Counted from the first letter of the stretch, positions 8,175 to 18,424 are shown. The stretch is DNA of 64,000 bases from an uncultured Bacteroidales bacterium (GCA_903903985.1 CAIVAT010000187.1:1-64000); one strand, 5' to 3'. Notes: generated from the letters alone by a model not told the origin. Numbers and translations: made by a program.

Positions 8175-8791
8175 TTTAATTTCTTTTTCGGCCTGACTGA
8201 ATCATCGATGGCGAACAGATCAGCGTACTCCCCCAGCGGTGTAATGACTATTTTCGCCATGACTTCATCGTAGAGTTTTATCAACGCATCCTGGGCTGCT
8301 TCATCAATGAGCTTAAATCTCGGGCTGTTGATCAGGTTAAAATTTATTGATAGCAGTTGAACCGGTGGCTGGATTTTGGAAGCATCCGGCATATCAAGGT
8401 CATCCTTATCAAGGTTGTTAGCCTTGATAATTTTCTCCAGGGCTTTTTCCATGGCTTTGAGATTTTTGGATTGTTTTGCCATTCTATAGATATCGGTAGC
8501 CCACTGTGTAACAATGTAGCGCATTGCCTCCCTTGATGCTGACCGCACATCACCGAAAACATTTTTGGCCGTTCTAAGGTCATAGTAGGCGGTGCGCTCA
8601 CTGATAGAGAATCGTTTCATCATTGTTTTGACAATGTTTGCATCATTCTCAGATTCATTCAAAAGCAAAGAATGAGCGGCCTTCAGGCGCTCTAATACTT
8701 CAATATCATCTGAAGCTAGTTCTAAATTTTCAGCATAATGCTGGCGAATACGATCAACGACCGTAGAAGCGGAGAGTTGGTAAGTACTCAT
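8171..8791 (-). CDS. Phage HTH protein, small-terminase-like
   Basis: MMKRFSISERTAYYDLRTAKNVFG HTH; 4-nt overlap with terminase gene. Confidence 0.5.
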   Translation of the reverse strand: MSTYQLSASTVVDRIRQHYAENLELASDDIEVLERLKAAHSLLLNESENDANIVKTMMKRFSISERTAYYDLRTAKNVFGDVRSASREAMRYIVTQWATDIYRMAKQSKNLKAMEKALEKIIKANNLDKDDLDMPDASKIQPPVQLLSINFNLINSPRFKLIDEAAQDALIKLYDEVMAKIVITPLGEYADLFAIDDSVRPKKKLK

Positions 8792-9069
8792 AAGTCATCC
8801 ATTTTAGCGTTTTCTATTAATTTGAAGGCAAAGGCCTGCGCAGGAGATGAGCCGTTTTTGGCCAGCTCCATGATCGATTTCCGGACTTCTGCCTCCTGGA
8901 GAAGCCGGCCACGCTGAAAGCGTATATAGGGTGCGTCATCTTCATCCTTAAGCAGTGCTTTAAAATCCTCCTGATTGAATTCAAGGATTACTGCGATCTG
9001 TTTTTTGCTGAGCATCAGCGAGGATAGTTCCTCAAGCTGAATGAGCAATTCTTCACTTATTTCTTTCAA
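8788..9069 (-). CDS. Phage-associated HTH-like hypothetical protein
   Basis: 93 aa, LSKKQIAVILEFNQEDFKALL; overlaps neighbours. Confidence 0.5.
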   Translation of the reverse strand: MKEISEELLIQLEELSSLMLSKKQIAVILEFNQEDFKALLKDEDDAPYIRFQRGRLLQEAEVRKSIMELAKNGSSPAQAFAFKLIENAKMDDL

Positions 9070-9643
9070 AGTCGCTGGTATTATTGAGTTCGTTTACTAT
9101 CCAATTTTTATGAAATTCCGCAATCTCTTTAGAGTTGCAGATCACCCCGGCTTCAATGCGAGGGTTACGCGTATAGTTTGCCGAAGAGACAATACTGATC
9201 CCCCATGTTTCATTCTCGATGACTGTGACCTTGGCATGGCACTTGGCAGCTTTAATATCGGTGCTTATCTGTTTGAGAAATTGAAGTTCCGCGGGTTTGT
9301 GAATTCCATTGCGGTAATCGAAGATTCCGGATAGTTTTGTAATAAGGCCTGAGGAAACGAAAGCATAGAGTTGGCGAATGGCGAACTCCGATATCGCCCA
9401 GGTTGTAAAGTAAACTTCCGCCGGGCCTGTTTGATTGAGAAAGTGAAACAGCAGATCATGTGTGGACCATTCTCCCATGGAAGCATAATGCTTTGATTCA
9501 CCCGGGGCGATGATGCCGATAACATCATCAATTTTCTGACCGACTTTCCCGATTGCCAAATGGGTTATGCCCATCACCGAGGCGGATGCCGGGGTGTGGG
9601 TTTCCTTTTGATTTGTCAGTTCATTTACTTTGAAAAGCGACAT
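9053..9643 (-). CDS. PLD-like (HKD-type) domain protein
   Basis: CHAKVTVIENETWGISIVSSANYTRNPRIEAGVI; likely start MSLFKV with TGATG overlap at 9643. Confidence 0.6.
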   Translation of the reverse strand: MSLFKVNELTNQKETHTPASASVMGITHLAIGKVGQKIDDVIGIIAPGESKHYASMGEWSTHDLLFHFLNQTGPAEVYFTTWAISEFAIRQLYAFVSSGLITKLSGIFDYRNGIHKPAELQFLKQISTDIKAAKCHAKVTVIENETWGISIVSSANYTRNPRIEAGVICNSKEIAEFHKNWIVNELNNTSDFERNK

Positions 9644-10314
9644 CAGGGTAAAAGTTGCAGGATTTGTGAGAGCTGGGCTTCCCATTTTGAAAGGCAGCCG
9701 GTATTGTATATGATTGAAGCAGCCTTTTCAGGCAGTCCAATCTGTTTTTTGTAATAGGAGATCTTTGATCGAATGTTCGAGCGTCGTCTGAGAAGTTCAG
9801 CTTCTGTTAATCCGGTCAATGATATGTCGGAAACCACGGCCTTCATTTCCTGCTCCGGAGGTAATACTCCATGAATCTTGAAATGTTCATGCCGCTCATA
9901 TGCTTTTGTGATTTCATCAGAAAGATCAAGTATCTGCAGGGCATTTAACCTGCGCTGGTCTTCAGGCACAAGCTCCAGCGTAGCATGGAGATGGTCTCGG
10001 ATTTTCAGTTTTGATTTTATCTGGTCGAAAAGCAACTGATCATCCCTGGATTGTGAATTGGAATTGCTAACCTGTTGATTTGCAATAGCGGCAGTTTCGG
10101 GCGGCATAAAGGGAGTACTCCTTTTTGGTATTGCGGGAGATACATGCAGCAGCTTTCCCAGTTCATAGATCAGGTTTTGTGTTGATGTCTCCGACTGATC
10201 GCTGCGCTCAAAGATCCGTTTCATGTTTTGGCTCTGCCCAAAACGAGAATAGAGCTGCACCCCTATTGCATAATCACGCTCGGAATTAAGCCAGGAGTTA
10301 ATTTCATTGTTCAT
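9643..10314 (-). CDS. Phage-operon hypothetical protein (paralogue of the truncated ORF at 22437)
   Basis: 223 aa; DYAIGVQLYSRFG...LIYELGKLL and LHATLELVPEDQRRLNALQILDLSDEI. Confidence 0.55.
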   Translation of the reverse strand: MNNEINSWLNSERDYAIGVQLYSRFGQSQNMKRIFERSDQSETSTQNLIYELGKLLHVSPAIPKRSTPFMPPETAAIANQQVSNSNSQSRDDQLLFDQIKSKLKIRDHLHATLELVPEDQRRLNALQILDLSDEITKAYERHEHFKIHGVLPPEQEMKAVVSDISLTGLTEAELLRRRSNIRSKISYYKKQIGLPEKAASIIYNTGCLSKWEAQLSQILQLLP

Positions 10315-11014
10315 TGAGTAGAAGTTTTTGGGTTCTTAAGAATTCGTGCCAATCGGGAGCTTTGCGGTCGGGCGCGAAGGAGAATGACTTCTCATGTACC
10401 CGATATTTCATAAGGATGTCCTCCCTATTATATATGGTGTAGCCTGCCAGAAGGAATTTCACCCACAGGGCATAGTCTTCCGCCAGGGTAGATGGAGTGG
10501 CTCCATAGCCACCAACTTTCGTGATAGCCTCCTTGCGGAAGGCTACGCCCGGGTGATTGACAAACCAATGCCCGTTCATCCAACATGCTTTCTTCCTGGT
10601 AACTTCAGATGGATGGTTACTGTACCAATCCATTGTTTTGTTGAACAGGTGTATTTGCACCCCGCAAATATGCCTGTCAGGATGGTCCGTAAAATACTGG
10701 TCATGGGTTTTGAGCAGTTTTTTTTTCGCAATATCGTCGGCATCCATGCGAACGATCAAATCGCCATGGCAATGCTGAAGGCCGAAGTCCAGCGCTGCAG
10801 CGATTCCTTCGTTTTCGTTTTTCCGCACAATGTTGACGCAGCAGTCACGCTGAGTAAGGCCGTACAAATATTTAGTGAGCGGTCCTCTGGGGTTGTTGTC
10901 ATCAACAATGATGAACCTAAAATCAGGATGATCCTGGTTGATGATTGATTCAACAGCCTCCTGAACCCATTCAACCGGAGTTGAGAATACCGGCATTAAT
11001 ACATTGATCGTCAT
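10304..11014 (-). CDS. Family 2 glycosyltransferase
   Basis: INVLMPVFSTPVEWVQEAVESIINQ...FIIVDDNN...VRMDADDI. Confidence 0.9.
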   Translation of the reverse strand: MTINVLMPVFSTPVEWVQEAVESIINQDHPDFRFIIVDDNNPRGPLTKYLYGLTQRDCCVNIVRKNENEGIAAALDFGLQHCHGDLIVRMDADDIAKKKLLKTHDQYFTDHPDRHICGVQIHLFNKTMDWYSNHPSEVTRKKACWMNGHWFVNHPGVAFRKEAITKVGGYGATPSTLAEDYALWVKFLLAGYTIYNREDILMKYRVHEKSFSFAPDRKAPDWHEFLRTQKLLLNEQ

Positions 11015-12441
11015 GATTTACTGAAATATATGGGAATTAATTTATCATCATGCCAATGGACTTTGAAGAAGGCATTTTTGTACTGGTTGCCCGGGAAGAG
11101 GTTGGGCTTGAATTTTGTCAGTTTGCAGATCACCGGAAAACTCAGTTGATCCTGGTACGTCCATTTGATAATTTCCCACCACCATTTAGCCATCACCTCC
11201 CGTAGTGTTGCTGAATGGATTCTGCGAACCATAACGCCACAGGCAAACAGTCCCCCATGCCTGGGGTAAATGGTGCTGTAAAATTCAATCTGGCCATCAA
11301 TGTTCTGGCTTTGGTATTTTACCAAAGGTTTTGATTCTATTGCTTCTTCATAAATGCAATCACGATCAGGATGCGTGTATAGCGCCATATCCTGATCACC
11401 CAATGAGTCAAGGCAATGTATGACGAAATCGGGAGAAGTGATCTCAATGGAGCCATCAACGAAAATCAAAATGTCATACCGGTCGAGCGTGTATGCTTCC
11501 CAAGGGAAGAGTTTGAAGAACTTTGCCCGAAGCCTGGCCGGGAGGTCCGTGGTTGGATACTGAACCGGGATGATTTTCCAGCGCTGTCCGTCGGATTGTT
11601 CATTGGATGGGGTTGCATGTAAAACGTCCAGTGAGTCTGAGATACAAATGAAATCTGCATCGACAGACTGTTTAGGAACCGGATACAAGCATGCATAACC
11701 TCCAAAGATGGTAGTGTAAACAGCAACTTTTCTGTACGTCGGCTTTTCGTTGAACACATCGAGCCTGTCCATGATGAGGGATTTCCACTGGGCACCATAG
11801 AATTTCTCCATTCCCCTGCCAAGTTCATTTTTTGCGGTTGCTTCATAATCTCGCAGCGTGCCATGGGCATTGATTGTCTGCTGGCCGATGTGGTAAAAGA
11901 ATGATTTATCGTCACAGTACTGCCTGAGACCGGCCGCTTGCATCTTCAGGGACCAGTCGAATTCTACGCCATAACCTTTTGTAAAGGATTCTTCAAAGAA
12001 TCCGATTTTCTCAAACACATCGCGACGGATTACCGGAGCGGTGAACTCAATGCATTTCACCTCACGGATCCCTGGGGAGCCGTTATTTTTACACTGCTTC
12101 ATCCAGCAGTTATACGATGGCGTGATCATCGAATAAGGATGAAGGTCCATCAGATCATGAATCCGTTTAATGGAATTCTGAGATATTTCGATGTCAGAAT
12201 TCATGAGCCAGAACGCCTGGTAATATCCTGCATCATTTTTCATGATCTCCCTGATTGCCCTATTCCAATTTGCAGTGAATCCCAGATTGGTTTCAAAGCG
12301 AATGACCCTTTCCTTGGGAAGCAGGGTAAGCATGTTGATGTCTGAACCGTTGTCAATGACAATGGCATCGGGTACTGATTCACAAAGCCTGAGCGTAAGC
12401 TCTGGCGTGTTGTAATGCAGTATAAGTTTGGCAATGTTCAT
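11011..12441 (-). CDS. Two-domain glycosyltransferase: GT2-like N-terminus plus TOD1/MUCI70 (DUF616)-like C-terminus
   Basis: N-term AIVIDNGSD...LMNSDIEIS; C-term YDILIFVDGSIEI...GLFACGVMVRR...WTYQDQLSFPV. Confidence 0.75.
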   Translation of the reverse strand: MNIAKLILHYNTPELTLRLCESVPDAIVIDNGSDINMLTLLPKERVIRFETNLGFTANWNRAIREIMKNDAGYYQAFWLMNSDIEISQNSIKRIHDLMDLHPYSMITPSYNCWMKQCKNNGSPGIREVKCIEFTAPVIRRDVFEKIGFFEESFTKGYGVEFDWSLKMQAAGLRQYCDDKSFFYHIGQQTINAHGTLRDYEATAKNELGRGMEKFYGAQWKSLIMDRLDVFNEKPTYRKVAVYTTIFGGYACLYPVPKQSVDADFICISDSLDVLHATPSNEQSDGQRWKIIPVQYPTTDLPARLRAKFFKLFPWEAYTLDRYDILIFVDGSIEITSPDFVIHCLDSLGDQDMALYTHPDRDCIYEEAIESKPLVKYQSQNIDGQIEFYSTIYPRHGGLFACGVMVRRIHSATLREVMAKWWWEIIKWTYQDQLSFPVICKLTKFKPNLFPGNQYKNAFFKVHWHDDKLIPIYFSKS

Positions 12442-13193
12442 AATTCAAACCGGGATTTGTGTGGAAACGTGGTTTTAAGGAAGCTTTTCAGATTGTCCGT
12501 CAAGCCGGCGTTATTGTGGTTGAGATACGTCTTCCCCTTGCACTTTTCGATCAGATCGCCCTCGGATGAATCGTAGAATGGTCCGTCGGCGTTATCATAG
12601 AATTGAATGGCGAAATCTTTGCTGAACAGAAGTGGTTCGGAAAATGGGAAAAAAGTGTTGAAGTACAACGACGATGTGAGCAGTCGTTTTTCGAGCGCTG
12701 AATATGCAGTGATGACCCATTGCATTTTCTCTTTGTTGAACAGTTCCGGAAGATGGGTTTCCGTGTTCCAGCCAGGATAACCCTTGGCTATGAGCACATC
12801 AAGGGTGCGATACAATTGTGACCACCAAGTGCTGGTTCTTTCCGGAACATCCTTGAATGGATACATTGCCTTGAACCGGCCAATTGTGGTGAGATCAACA
12901 TCCGTCAGAATGTAAATGTCATCATACATCCGAATGTAGTGAAGCGAAGTATCGGGATGGGCGTTGAAAAGAAGTTGTTTGGTGATGGCATCGTATAGGG
13001 TATTCTCCTGGATACTTTCTACCCTGTCATGCAGAATATGAAGGAATGAAGCGGGATTGGCCCAGCATGGCACATCCCCTACGATGACAACCCGGAAATC
13101 AAATTTGAAGTACCTTTCGATGGAACGAAGCGAATAGCGGAGTTCTTCCCAAGTGGCTTCTCTATCGAAGTAAGGATAATAGACATCAATCAT
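12438..13193 (-). CDS. Glycosyltransferase/Stealth-like phosphotransferase-type protein
   Basis: LRYSLRSIERYF...HYIRMYDDIYIL; sits in the GT trio. Confidence 0.5.
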   Translation of the reverse strand: MIDVYYPYFDREATWEELRYSLRSIERYFKFDFRVVIVGDVPCWANPASFLHILHDRVESIQENTLYDAITKQLLFNAHPDTSLHYIRMYDDIYILTDVDLTTIGRFKAMYPFKDVPERTSTWWSQLYRTLDVLIAKGYPGWNTETHLPELFNKEKMQWVITAYSALEKRLLTSSLYFNTFFPFSEPLLFSKDFAIQFYDNADGPFYDSSEGDLIEKCKGKTYLNHNNAGLTDNLKSFLKTTFPHKSRFEL

Positions 13194-13333
13194 GACACGA
13201 AAATAGTGTCACAATTGTGGTTTATAAAGGACAGGAAATTTTAAATTAGGTAGTTCCGAAGATGAGGACCAATGTCACTTTATAGGAATTGTAATTAACC
13301 GAAGAAAAGGGAGTAACTTAATCTATGAAGTTA

Positions 13334-13678
13334 TTATCTCCCTTTACTAATAGTTTTTGCAATCTGAATTCCCCCAATAACAAATAGAAGCAATCCGATG
13401 AATAAAAAACCTCCAATATCACCATTGTTTCGTCCATTATCATCCTTACTACCGAAAGCAACAACGACAACAACAGCTATTCCTATGAACACGAGAATAA
13501 TTCCCGTTTGAGATATTCCAGTTTTTTTCGGCTCAGTATTATTATTTTGTTCATCAATTTCCGATATATCTTTTGTATCAAATATATCTTTCTTTCCCTC
13601 TATAAAGTATGGGCGAATATAATTAACAAAGATAATGAGTAGAATTAGAACAATTATAATTACACTAAGTGTACTCAT
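13334..13678 (-). CDS. Small membrane protein, hypothetical
   Basis: 114 aa with three hydrophobic segments. Confidence 0.5.
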   Translation of the reverse strand: MSTLSVIIIVLILLIIFVNYIRPYFIEGKKDIFDTKDISEIDEQNNNTEPKKTGISQTGIILVFIGIAVVVVVAFGSKDDNGRNNGDIGGFLFIGLLLFVIGGIQIAKTISKGR

Positions 13679-13813
13679 GGTTACAAATTTTTAAAGTGAA
13701 CTTTTATCCCAAATTATGCTTTGCGTTTATCGACTTATGTTGTAAAAATAAGGCAATATACGATAGTTATTACATTTACAAAAATAATATCTAATTATTT
13801 ACACAAAAACAAA

Positions 13814-13839
13814 AAACCCTACCATCGCTGACAGGGTTT
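13814..13839 (-). terminator. Terminator downstream of capsid operon
   Basis: AAACCCT...AGGGTTT stem followed by TTTTTTGTTTTTG on minus strand. Confidence 0.7.
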
Positions 13840-13877
13840 CCATGCACACACACTTCACTTGAACAGACACACATCTT

Positions 13878-14576
13878 TTACCAGGATGCAGATGTTGGAT
13901 CGTAAACGATAGCACCAGTGAAAACAGCCAGAGGCTTGCTTTGTTTCGATGTGAAAACAATTTCGTGACCTCTCTCCTTCTCCACTGAGGAACCCCATTT
14001 CGATTGAATATCGTCAATGTGTACCACGTTGCAAGGTTCTCCAATGAGATACTTCTTGCCGTCAGCACAGTTACGGAAGATGATGCAACCTTTGAACGAG
14101 TAACCATTCAGCGCAATCCAGGACATGACGGCATCACCCCAACCAGGGTGAAAACCTTTTAAGGAGATTTCCCAACCTCCGGAATCGACGTTACCGCCTT
14201 TGATCTTCTTCTGGCTTGGCTCGATCACATCATCGGTCATGTAAAACCGTTTCATGTATTTTCCGGTTTTAAGCGGGATGGAGGTGATGGTAATGCCATC
14301 AGCACTCCGGTCTGGAAATGCATTCCAGTTGATACTATCTTCGGGGATCAACAGGATTTCGCTTTTAACACCGCCGCCGGCCCCTGGGTTATTGCCTGCC
14401 GGCCGGGCAAGGTCCATAAGTGAAACGGCCACAATTCCAAGCTGACGCGGGGCGAAGGCTGTAGTGACAAGCACACCGATTACCCATATTGGGTTTACCC
14501 CGATTGCCGTTCCAATGGTGGCCCCGGTAAGGACCACCATGAACAGCATTACCATAATTTTCAAACTATATTTCAT
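13878..14576 (-). CDS. Phage structural-region protein with N-terminal membrane segments
   Basis: Follows capsid gene; GHEIVFTSKQSKPLAVFTGAIV tail resembles the 16950..17456 product. Confidence 0.5.
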   Translation of the reverse strand: MKYSLKIMVMLFMVVLTGATIGTAIGVNPIWVIGVLVTTAFAPRQLGIVAVSLMDLARPAGNNPGAGGGVKSEILLIPEDSINWNAFPDRSADGITITSIPLKTGKYMKRFYMTDDVIEPSQKKIKGGNVDSGGWEISLKGFHPGWGDAVMSWIALNGYSFKGCIIFRNCADGKKYLIGEPCNVVHIDDIQSKWGSSVEKERGHEIVFTSKQSKPLAVFTGAIVYDPTSASW

Positions 14577-14614
14577 GATCTTGAATTTTTCAGGTTATGA
14601 CTTGAGTGAATAGA

Positions 14615-15583
14615 TTAGTTTGATGCACTTCCGGCATCGGGAACAAAAGCCCAAACTACTTCTGCAAGTGCGAAGCCTACGTTTTCATGCCAGTCGGCAT
14701 ACAGGAATACCTGGCGCTTGGAGGTTTCAACGAAAGGTTTGCTGGCGCCATCGTTAAGTTTTAAAAGGCGAATGAAGTTTGCCTTGGGTGTGGCAAAAAG
14801 GATATCGCTGCCGATCATTGAAGGCAAAGCCTGCAATGTGAGGGGTGTGCCATCGATTACAACGCTTCCGAACTTCCCGTAATCCTGGTTGGCTCCATAC
14901 AGGTCCCTCCTTTTGCGGGTGTAGAAAGTCAGATTCTCAGGGGAGCAAAAAACATTCATCGGAATGGATTTATAAGGTCCGGTGATCGTGTCAGCGAACT
15001 TCTCCACCTGGTCAATTACGTTGGATGCGGTGATGGCCACGTTTTTGTTGGCGAAATTCATTTTAGAGGATCCACCCAAAGCGTGTTGAGCTTTGAGAAT
15101 GGTAAGGAACCCGTCCATTGATTTGCCGGTAGCCTGGGCGGTGCCATCAACGATGGCAGCGTAGGAACCACTACCGATCAGGGAGAGTTCACGATCCTGG
15201 GCAACCTGCTCAAGGAGCATTTTGTAAAGGATGTATTTTACCAAAGGCCATTCTTCCCGGGACTTTGACTCATCGGCCAGGAAGCCAAGCCAGGAACCAT
15301 AAATTTCATCAGGATAAATTTCAACATCGAATTTATGACGTTTGTGTGTGATGATCAGCGGGGCGAAAGCAGGAGTACCTTTAGGCGTCCATCCTTTCTG
15401 AAATCCCTGAACGATAGCTGCGATGGTAGCCTGAGCTGCTCGGAAGTCGTCATTTTGCTTCACGGTAGTCATGAACTTCATCGATTCCGTTGGTTGGGTG
15501 AGAACCTTCAGAATGTCTTTTTCGCTTGTGCCCAAAAAGGTACCGAAGTCCTGTTTTAATTGAGCAATGTCGAGTACTGCCAT
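14615..15583 (-). CDS. Putative HK97-fold major capsid protein
   Basis: 322 aa, directly downstream of S49 protease/scaffold gene; MNVFCSPENLTFYTRKRRDLYG..., FLYADWHENVGFALAEVVWAFVPD. Confidence 0.65.
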   Translation of the reverse strand: MAVLDIAQLKQDFGTFLGTSEKDILKVLTQPTESMKFMTTVKQNDDFRAAQATIAAIVQGFQKGWTPKGTPAFAPLIITHKRHKFDVEIYPDEIYGSWLGFLADESKSREEWPLVKYILYKMLLEQVAQDRELSLIGSGSYAAIVDGTAQATGKSMDGFLTILKAQHALGGSSKMNFANKNVAITASNVIDQVEKFADTITGPYKSIPMNVFCSPENLTFYTRKRRDLYGANQDYGKFGSVVIDGTPLTLQALPSMIGSDILFATPKANFIRLLKLNDGASKPFVETSKRQVFLYADWHENVGFALAEVVWAFVPDAGSASN

Positions 15584-15611
15584 AATGAATAATAGTTAGA
15601 GGGTGAATAAA

Positions 15612-16868
15612 TTAAATATTTTCGTCTGCGATCCTGTTGTGCAGGAACTGGTCGGAGGCAATGGCATCGGCTGACTTGTCAGCGGCTTTGCCGCGACGGG
15701 TTTCTGCACCTGCATCTTCTGCCTTTAAAGCTTCATGCTGGCGAACGGTTTCAGCATGAACGCTCTGTAATGCAGTGTGGTCGGCGGTAAGCGCCTCAAA
15801 CTTTTTCGTTAATGTTGCCATGGCAGCATCGTGGGTGGCGATGATGGTGTTCTGGTCGGCGAGTTTATCGTTGACCTGGCCAACCATTTCTTCAGTGAGT
15901 TCCTTGCTTTCAATGTTCTCAGTGAAATTGAAAAACGATGCGATGGCAGTCCAGACTGCAAGCATTTTGATACTTTTCATATTGTGGTTTATTTGAAGGT
16001 TTGAATTGGTTGCAGTAATCGAATCGGCCTGCTGCAGGGCATACTCGTATGATCCGATTTCATCAACGAGGCCCAGGGCAATGGCATCACTGGCAAAATA
16101 TGTTTTTCCGGAAAGTGTGGAAGCAGCCAGTGAAGGCCTGTTTGCCGTAACGGATGCGTGGAATTTTGCATTGATGCGATCAAGCAGATCATGGCGAAGC
16201 TGATCGTAATTGCCTGCTCTGAGGTCCGCGAGGTGTTGGTTTTTTTCAGTGCTCAGCGTGGCATACACTTCATGTATCACAACACCGGCTTTTTCGAAAT
16301 AGGGCTTCATATCCATGTACTCAAGCATGGTCCCGATGGAACCCACGATATCAAGGTCGGAGCTGCAGATGATCTTGTCAGCCCCAGAAATAATCCAATA
16401 GGCTGCGCTGGCCGCCATTCCTTCCACGTAGGCCACAACCGGCTTGGAGCAATTCGTAACTGCATCCGAAAGGATGTCGGTATAGGAAGTTGTCCCCCCG
16501 GGAGAACTGACGACCAGGAGAATTGATTTTATGTTTGGGTTTGCATCTGCCGATTTGATATCCTTGGTGATGGAGACTGATCCCCTGGGGCCGCATTCAA
16601 CATCATCTTTCATGATGATGCCCCGTATTGGAATAATGGCAACAGAACCTTTAGAAAGGTTGGCAGCGTTCAAAGGCTGCGAAGCACTCTGCACTCCGCC
16701 ATCAAAACTCAGTACAAAAGGCCGGTTTGATTCCCGGGCTTTTGAAAAGTCTTCACCAATGATCCGATCTCCACGAAGCAGGGAAACAAGCATGGCGCCA
16801 TACGCATCAGGATTTTCAGCGTGAAGGAGCCAGTTTGAAGTGAGGATATCTAAAAGAAAAGGGTTCAT
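15612..16868 (-). CDS. S49 (SppA-like) phage prohead protease with C-terminal scaffold-like region
   Basis: VAIIPIRGIIMKDD...VSSPGGTTSYTDIL...YVEGMAASAAYWIISGADKI; coiled C-terminus. Confidence 0.85.
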   Translation of the reverse strand: MNPFLLDILTSNWLLHAENPDAYGAMLVSLLRGDRIIGEDFSKARESNRPFVLSFDGGVQSASQPLNAANLSKGSVAIIPIRGIIMKDDVECGPRGSVSITKDIKSADANPNIKSILLVVSSPGGTTSYTDILSDAVTNCSKPVVAYVEGMAASAAYWIISGADKIICSSDLDIVGSIGTMLEYMDMKPYFEKAGVVIHEVYATLSTEKNQHLADLRAGNYDQLRHDLLDRINAKFHASVTANRPSLAASTLSGKTYFASDAIALGLVDEIGSYEYALQQADSITATNSNLQINHNMKSIKMLAVWTAIASFFNFTENIESKELTEEMVGQVNDKLADQNTIIATHDAAMATLTKKFEALTADHTALQSVHAETVRQHEALKAEDAGAETRRGKAADKSADAIASDQFLHNRIADENI

Positions 16869-16949
16869 TGCACCTGCTTAAATGTTTACATCATTAAGAG
16901 GATACAATATTATTACGTGAATCGTTGCTGATAAAGGACTGCGAAACGC

Positions 16950-17456
16950 TTATTCAATGGGATCAGGTGGGGTAATGGGGTTGGTTATGGTAACAGGGGC
17001 ATAAGATGACGGCTGAGAAAATTCACCGTTAAAAACGACCTCCCAACCGTGATAGCCTTCAATTGTAGCCGGTTTTAATAATTTTCCGTTTTTCTTCATC
17101 GGGCAGTCAAGGGTTCCGAAATATCTGGAAACTCCATTTTTATCAATGACATTCAAAATCAGATGTCTTTGATTGAGTTGGTATAAAATAATCTCAACAT
17201 CCCTGCGGTCCTTAGGGATCAGCATTTTAATTGCGTATGAATATTTAATACCAGAGGGCAAATCATCTTCTTTTCCCTCAAGCTGGATTGATTCAGGCGA
17301 ACCATACAGATAATTCCATCCCTTCCCGGTGTGGAACATAATCGTTCCAACCAGTGTATTTGGATTTATCACGAAAGAAGAAATATCTTCCTTGAAAGCA
17401 TATTGAATGGGATTGATCCCGCCAATATTTCCATTGGTGTGTCTTAAGACTGTCAT
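16950..17456 (-). CDS. Phage structural-region hypothetical protein
   Basis: 168 aa, between protease and replication genes; GWEVVFNGEFSQPSSYAPVTI. Confidence 0.45.
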   Translation of the reverse strand: MTVLRHTNGNIGGINPIQYAFKEDISSFVINPNTLVGTIMFHTGKGWNYLYGSPESIQLEGKEDDLPSGIKYSYAIKMLIPKDRRDVEIILYQLNQRHLILNVIDKNGVSRYFGTLDCPMKKNGKLLKPATIEGYHGWEVVFNGEFSQPSSYAPVTITNPITPPDPIE

Positions 17457-17464
17457 TTCGTTAT

Positions 17465-18028
17465 TTAGATTAGGTAAAATAGATGCCCGACCATGATTGA
17501 TTTGTTGCTGAGAGTTTCAAGGTTTTTGCTTTTTTTCCGACTGCGCCAGTATGCTTTATAGATCATATCATAAGTCACATCTTCAAATTTGATATTCATA
17601 TCCAGACAGAATTGCAGGGCAACGCTTTTGATTGCACCTTTTGCTGTGCCAAATTCCCTGGTATAGCGGGTTTTATCATCCGCGTAAACGCGAAAGTGTA
17701 CCCGGAAATGATGTTCAATAATATTCTGAATGAAAATTTGGTTCTTCTCCGAAATGTAAACGGTATTGTTCCGGACATTGAGGTTTCTGAAGTTCACCAG
17801 CATGAAGGTAAAAAGGTTCCTGTCTGTGCCAGGGAGTAAAGGCGAAACATCTTTCGGAAGAATTTCAAGGAAAGGTATCACCAATCTGCCCAGGTAGGAT
17901 GAAGTTGTCGCAAGATAGTACGGATCTTCGTTCTCTTCATATTCCAAACGCATGATGTACCGGATATAATCCTGCAGGGATGGTTTCAACCTGATTGTTA
18001 TTGTTGCTCGCTGATCTTTTTTAGGCAT
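17465..18028 (-). CDS. Hypothetical phage-element protein
   Basis: Likely start MPKKDQRATITIRLKP at 18028 (ORF track starts at 18115). Confidence 0.45.
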   Translation of the reverse strand: MPKKDQRATITIRLKPSLQDYIRYIMRLEYEENEDPYYLATTSSYLGRLVIPFLEILPKDVSPLLPGTDRNLFTFMLVNFRNLNVRNNTVYISEKNQIFIQNIIEHHFRVHFRVYADDKTRYTREFGTAKGAIKSVALQFCLDMNIKFEDVTYDMIYKAYWRSRKKSKNLETLSNKSIMVGHLFYLI

Positions 18029-18160
18029 AAAGCGAAAGTAATTAAGTGGTAATGGATTGCAAAGGTCAATTCGTGTTAAGGTAAAAAAGGCACTGGTAAC
18101 GAAACCGAAGCACAACGGAGCTTTGAAAGATGCCTCCGGTCCCGGCCAGTGCCTAAGCGT

Positions 18161-18424
18161 TTATTTAAAAAATAGCGGTGTATTGCAGACGAACACCCGC
18201 TTATCTTCAAGATGCGGCCCAAGGATCTTCCTTGTGAGGTTCATCGAGACATAGCAGACCTGATAAAAGGATGCATTATCAATCCATTGAATGAGGAACA
18301 TCAGGCCAATCCTGCGTTTCCCACCGACAATAAAATCATCGATGGTTGCGAGGCGGAAGTTTTCCGGAAGCTCACTAAAGTAAGCGAAGCCGCTTGGATT
18401 TTTCTTAAAAGGTGGCAAGTTCAT
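18161..18424 (-). CDS. Hypothetical small protein
   Basis: 87-aa ORF in the same operon direction. Confidence 0.4.
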   Translation of the reverse strand: MNLPPFKKNPSGFAYFSELPENFRLATIDDFIVGGKRRIGLMFLIQWIDNASFYQVCYVSMNLTRKILGPHLEDKRVFVCNTPLFFK

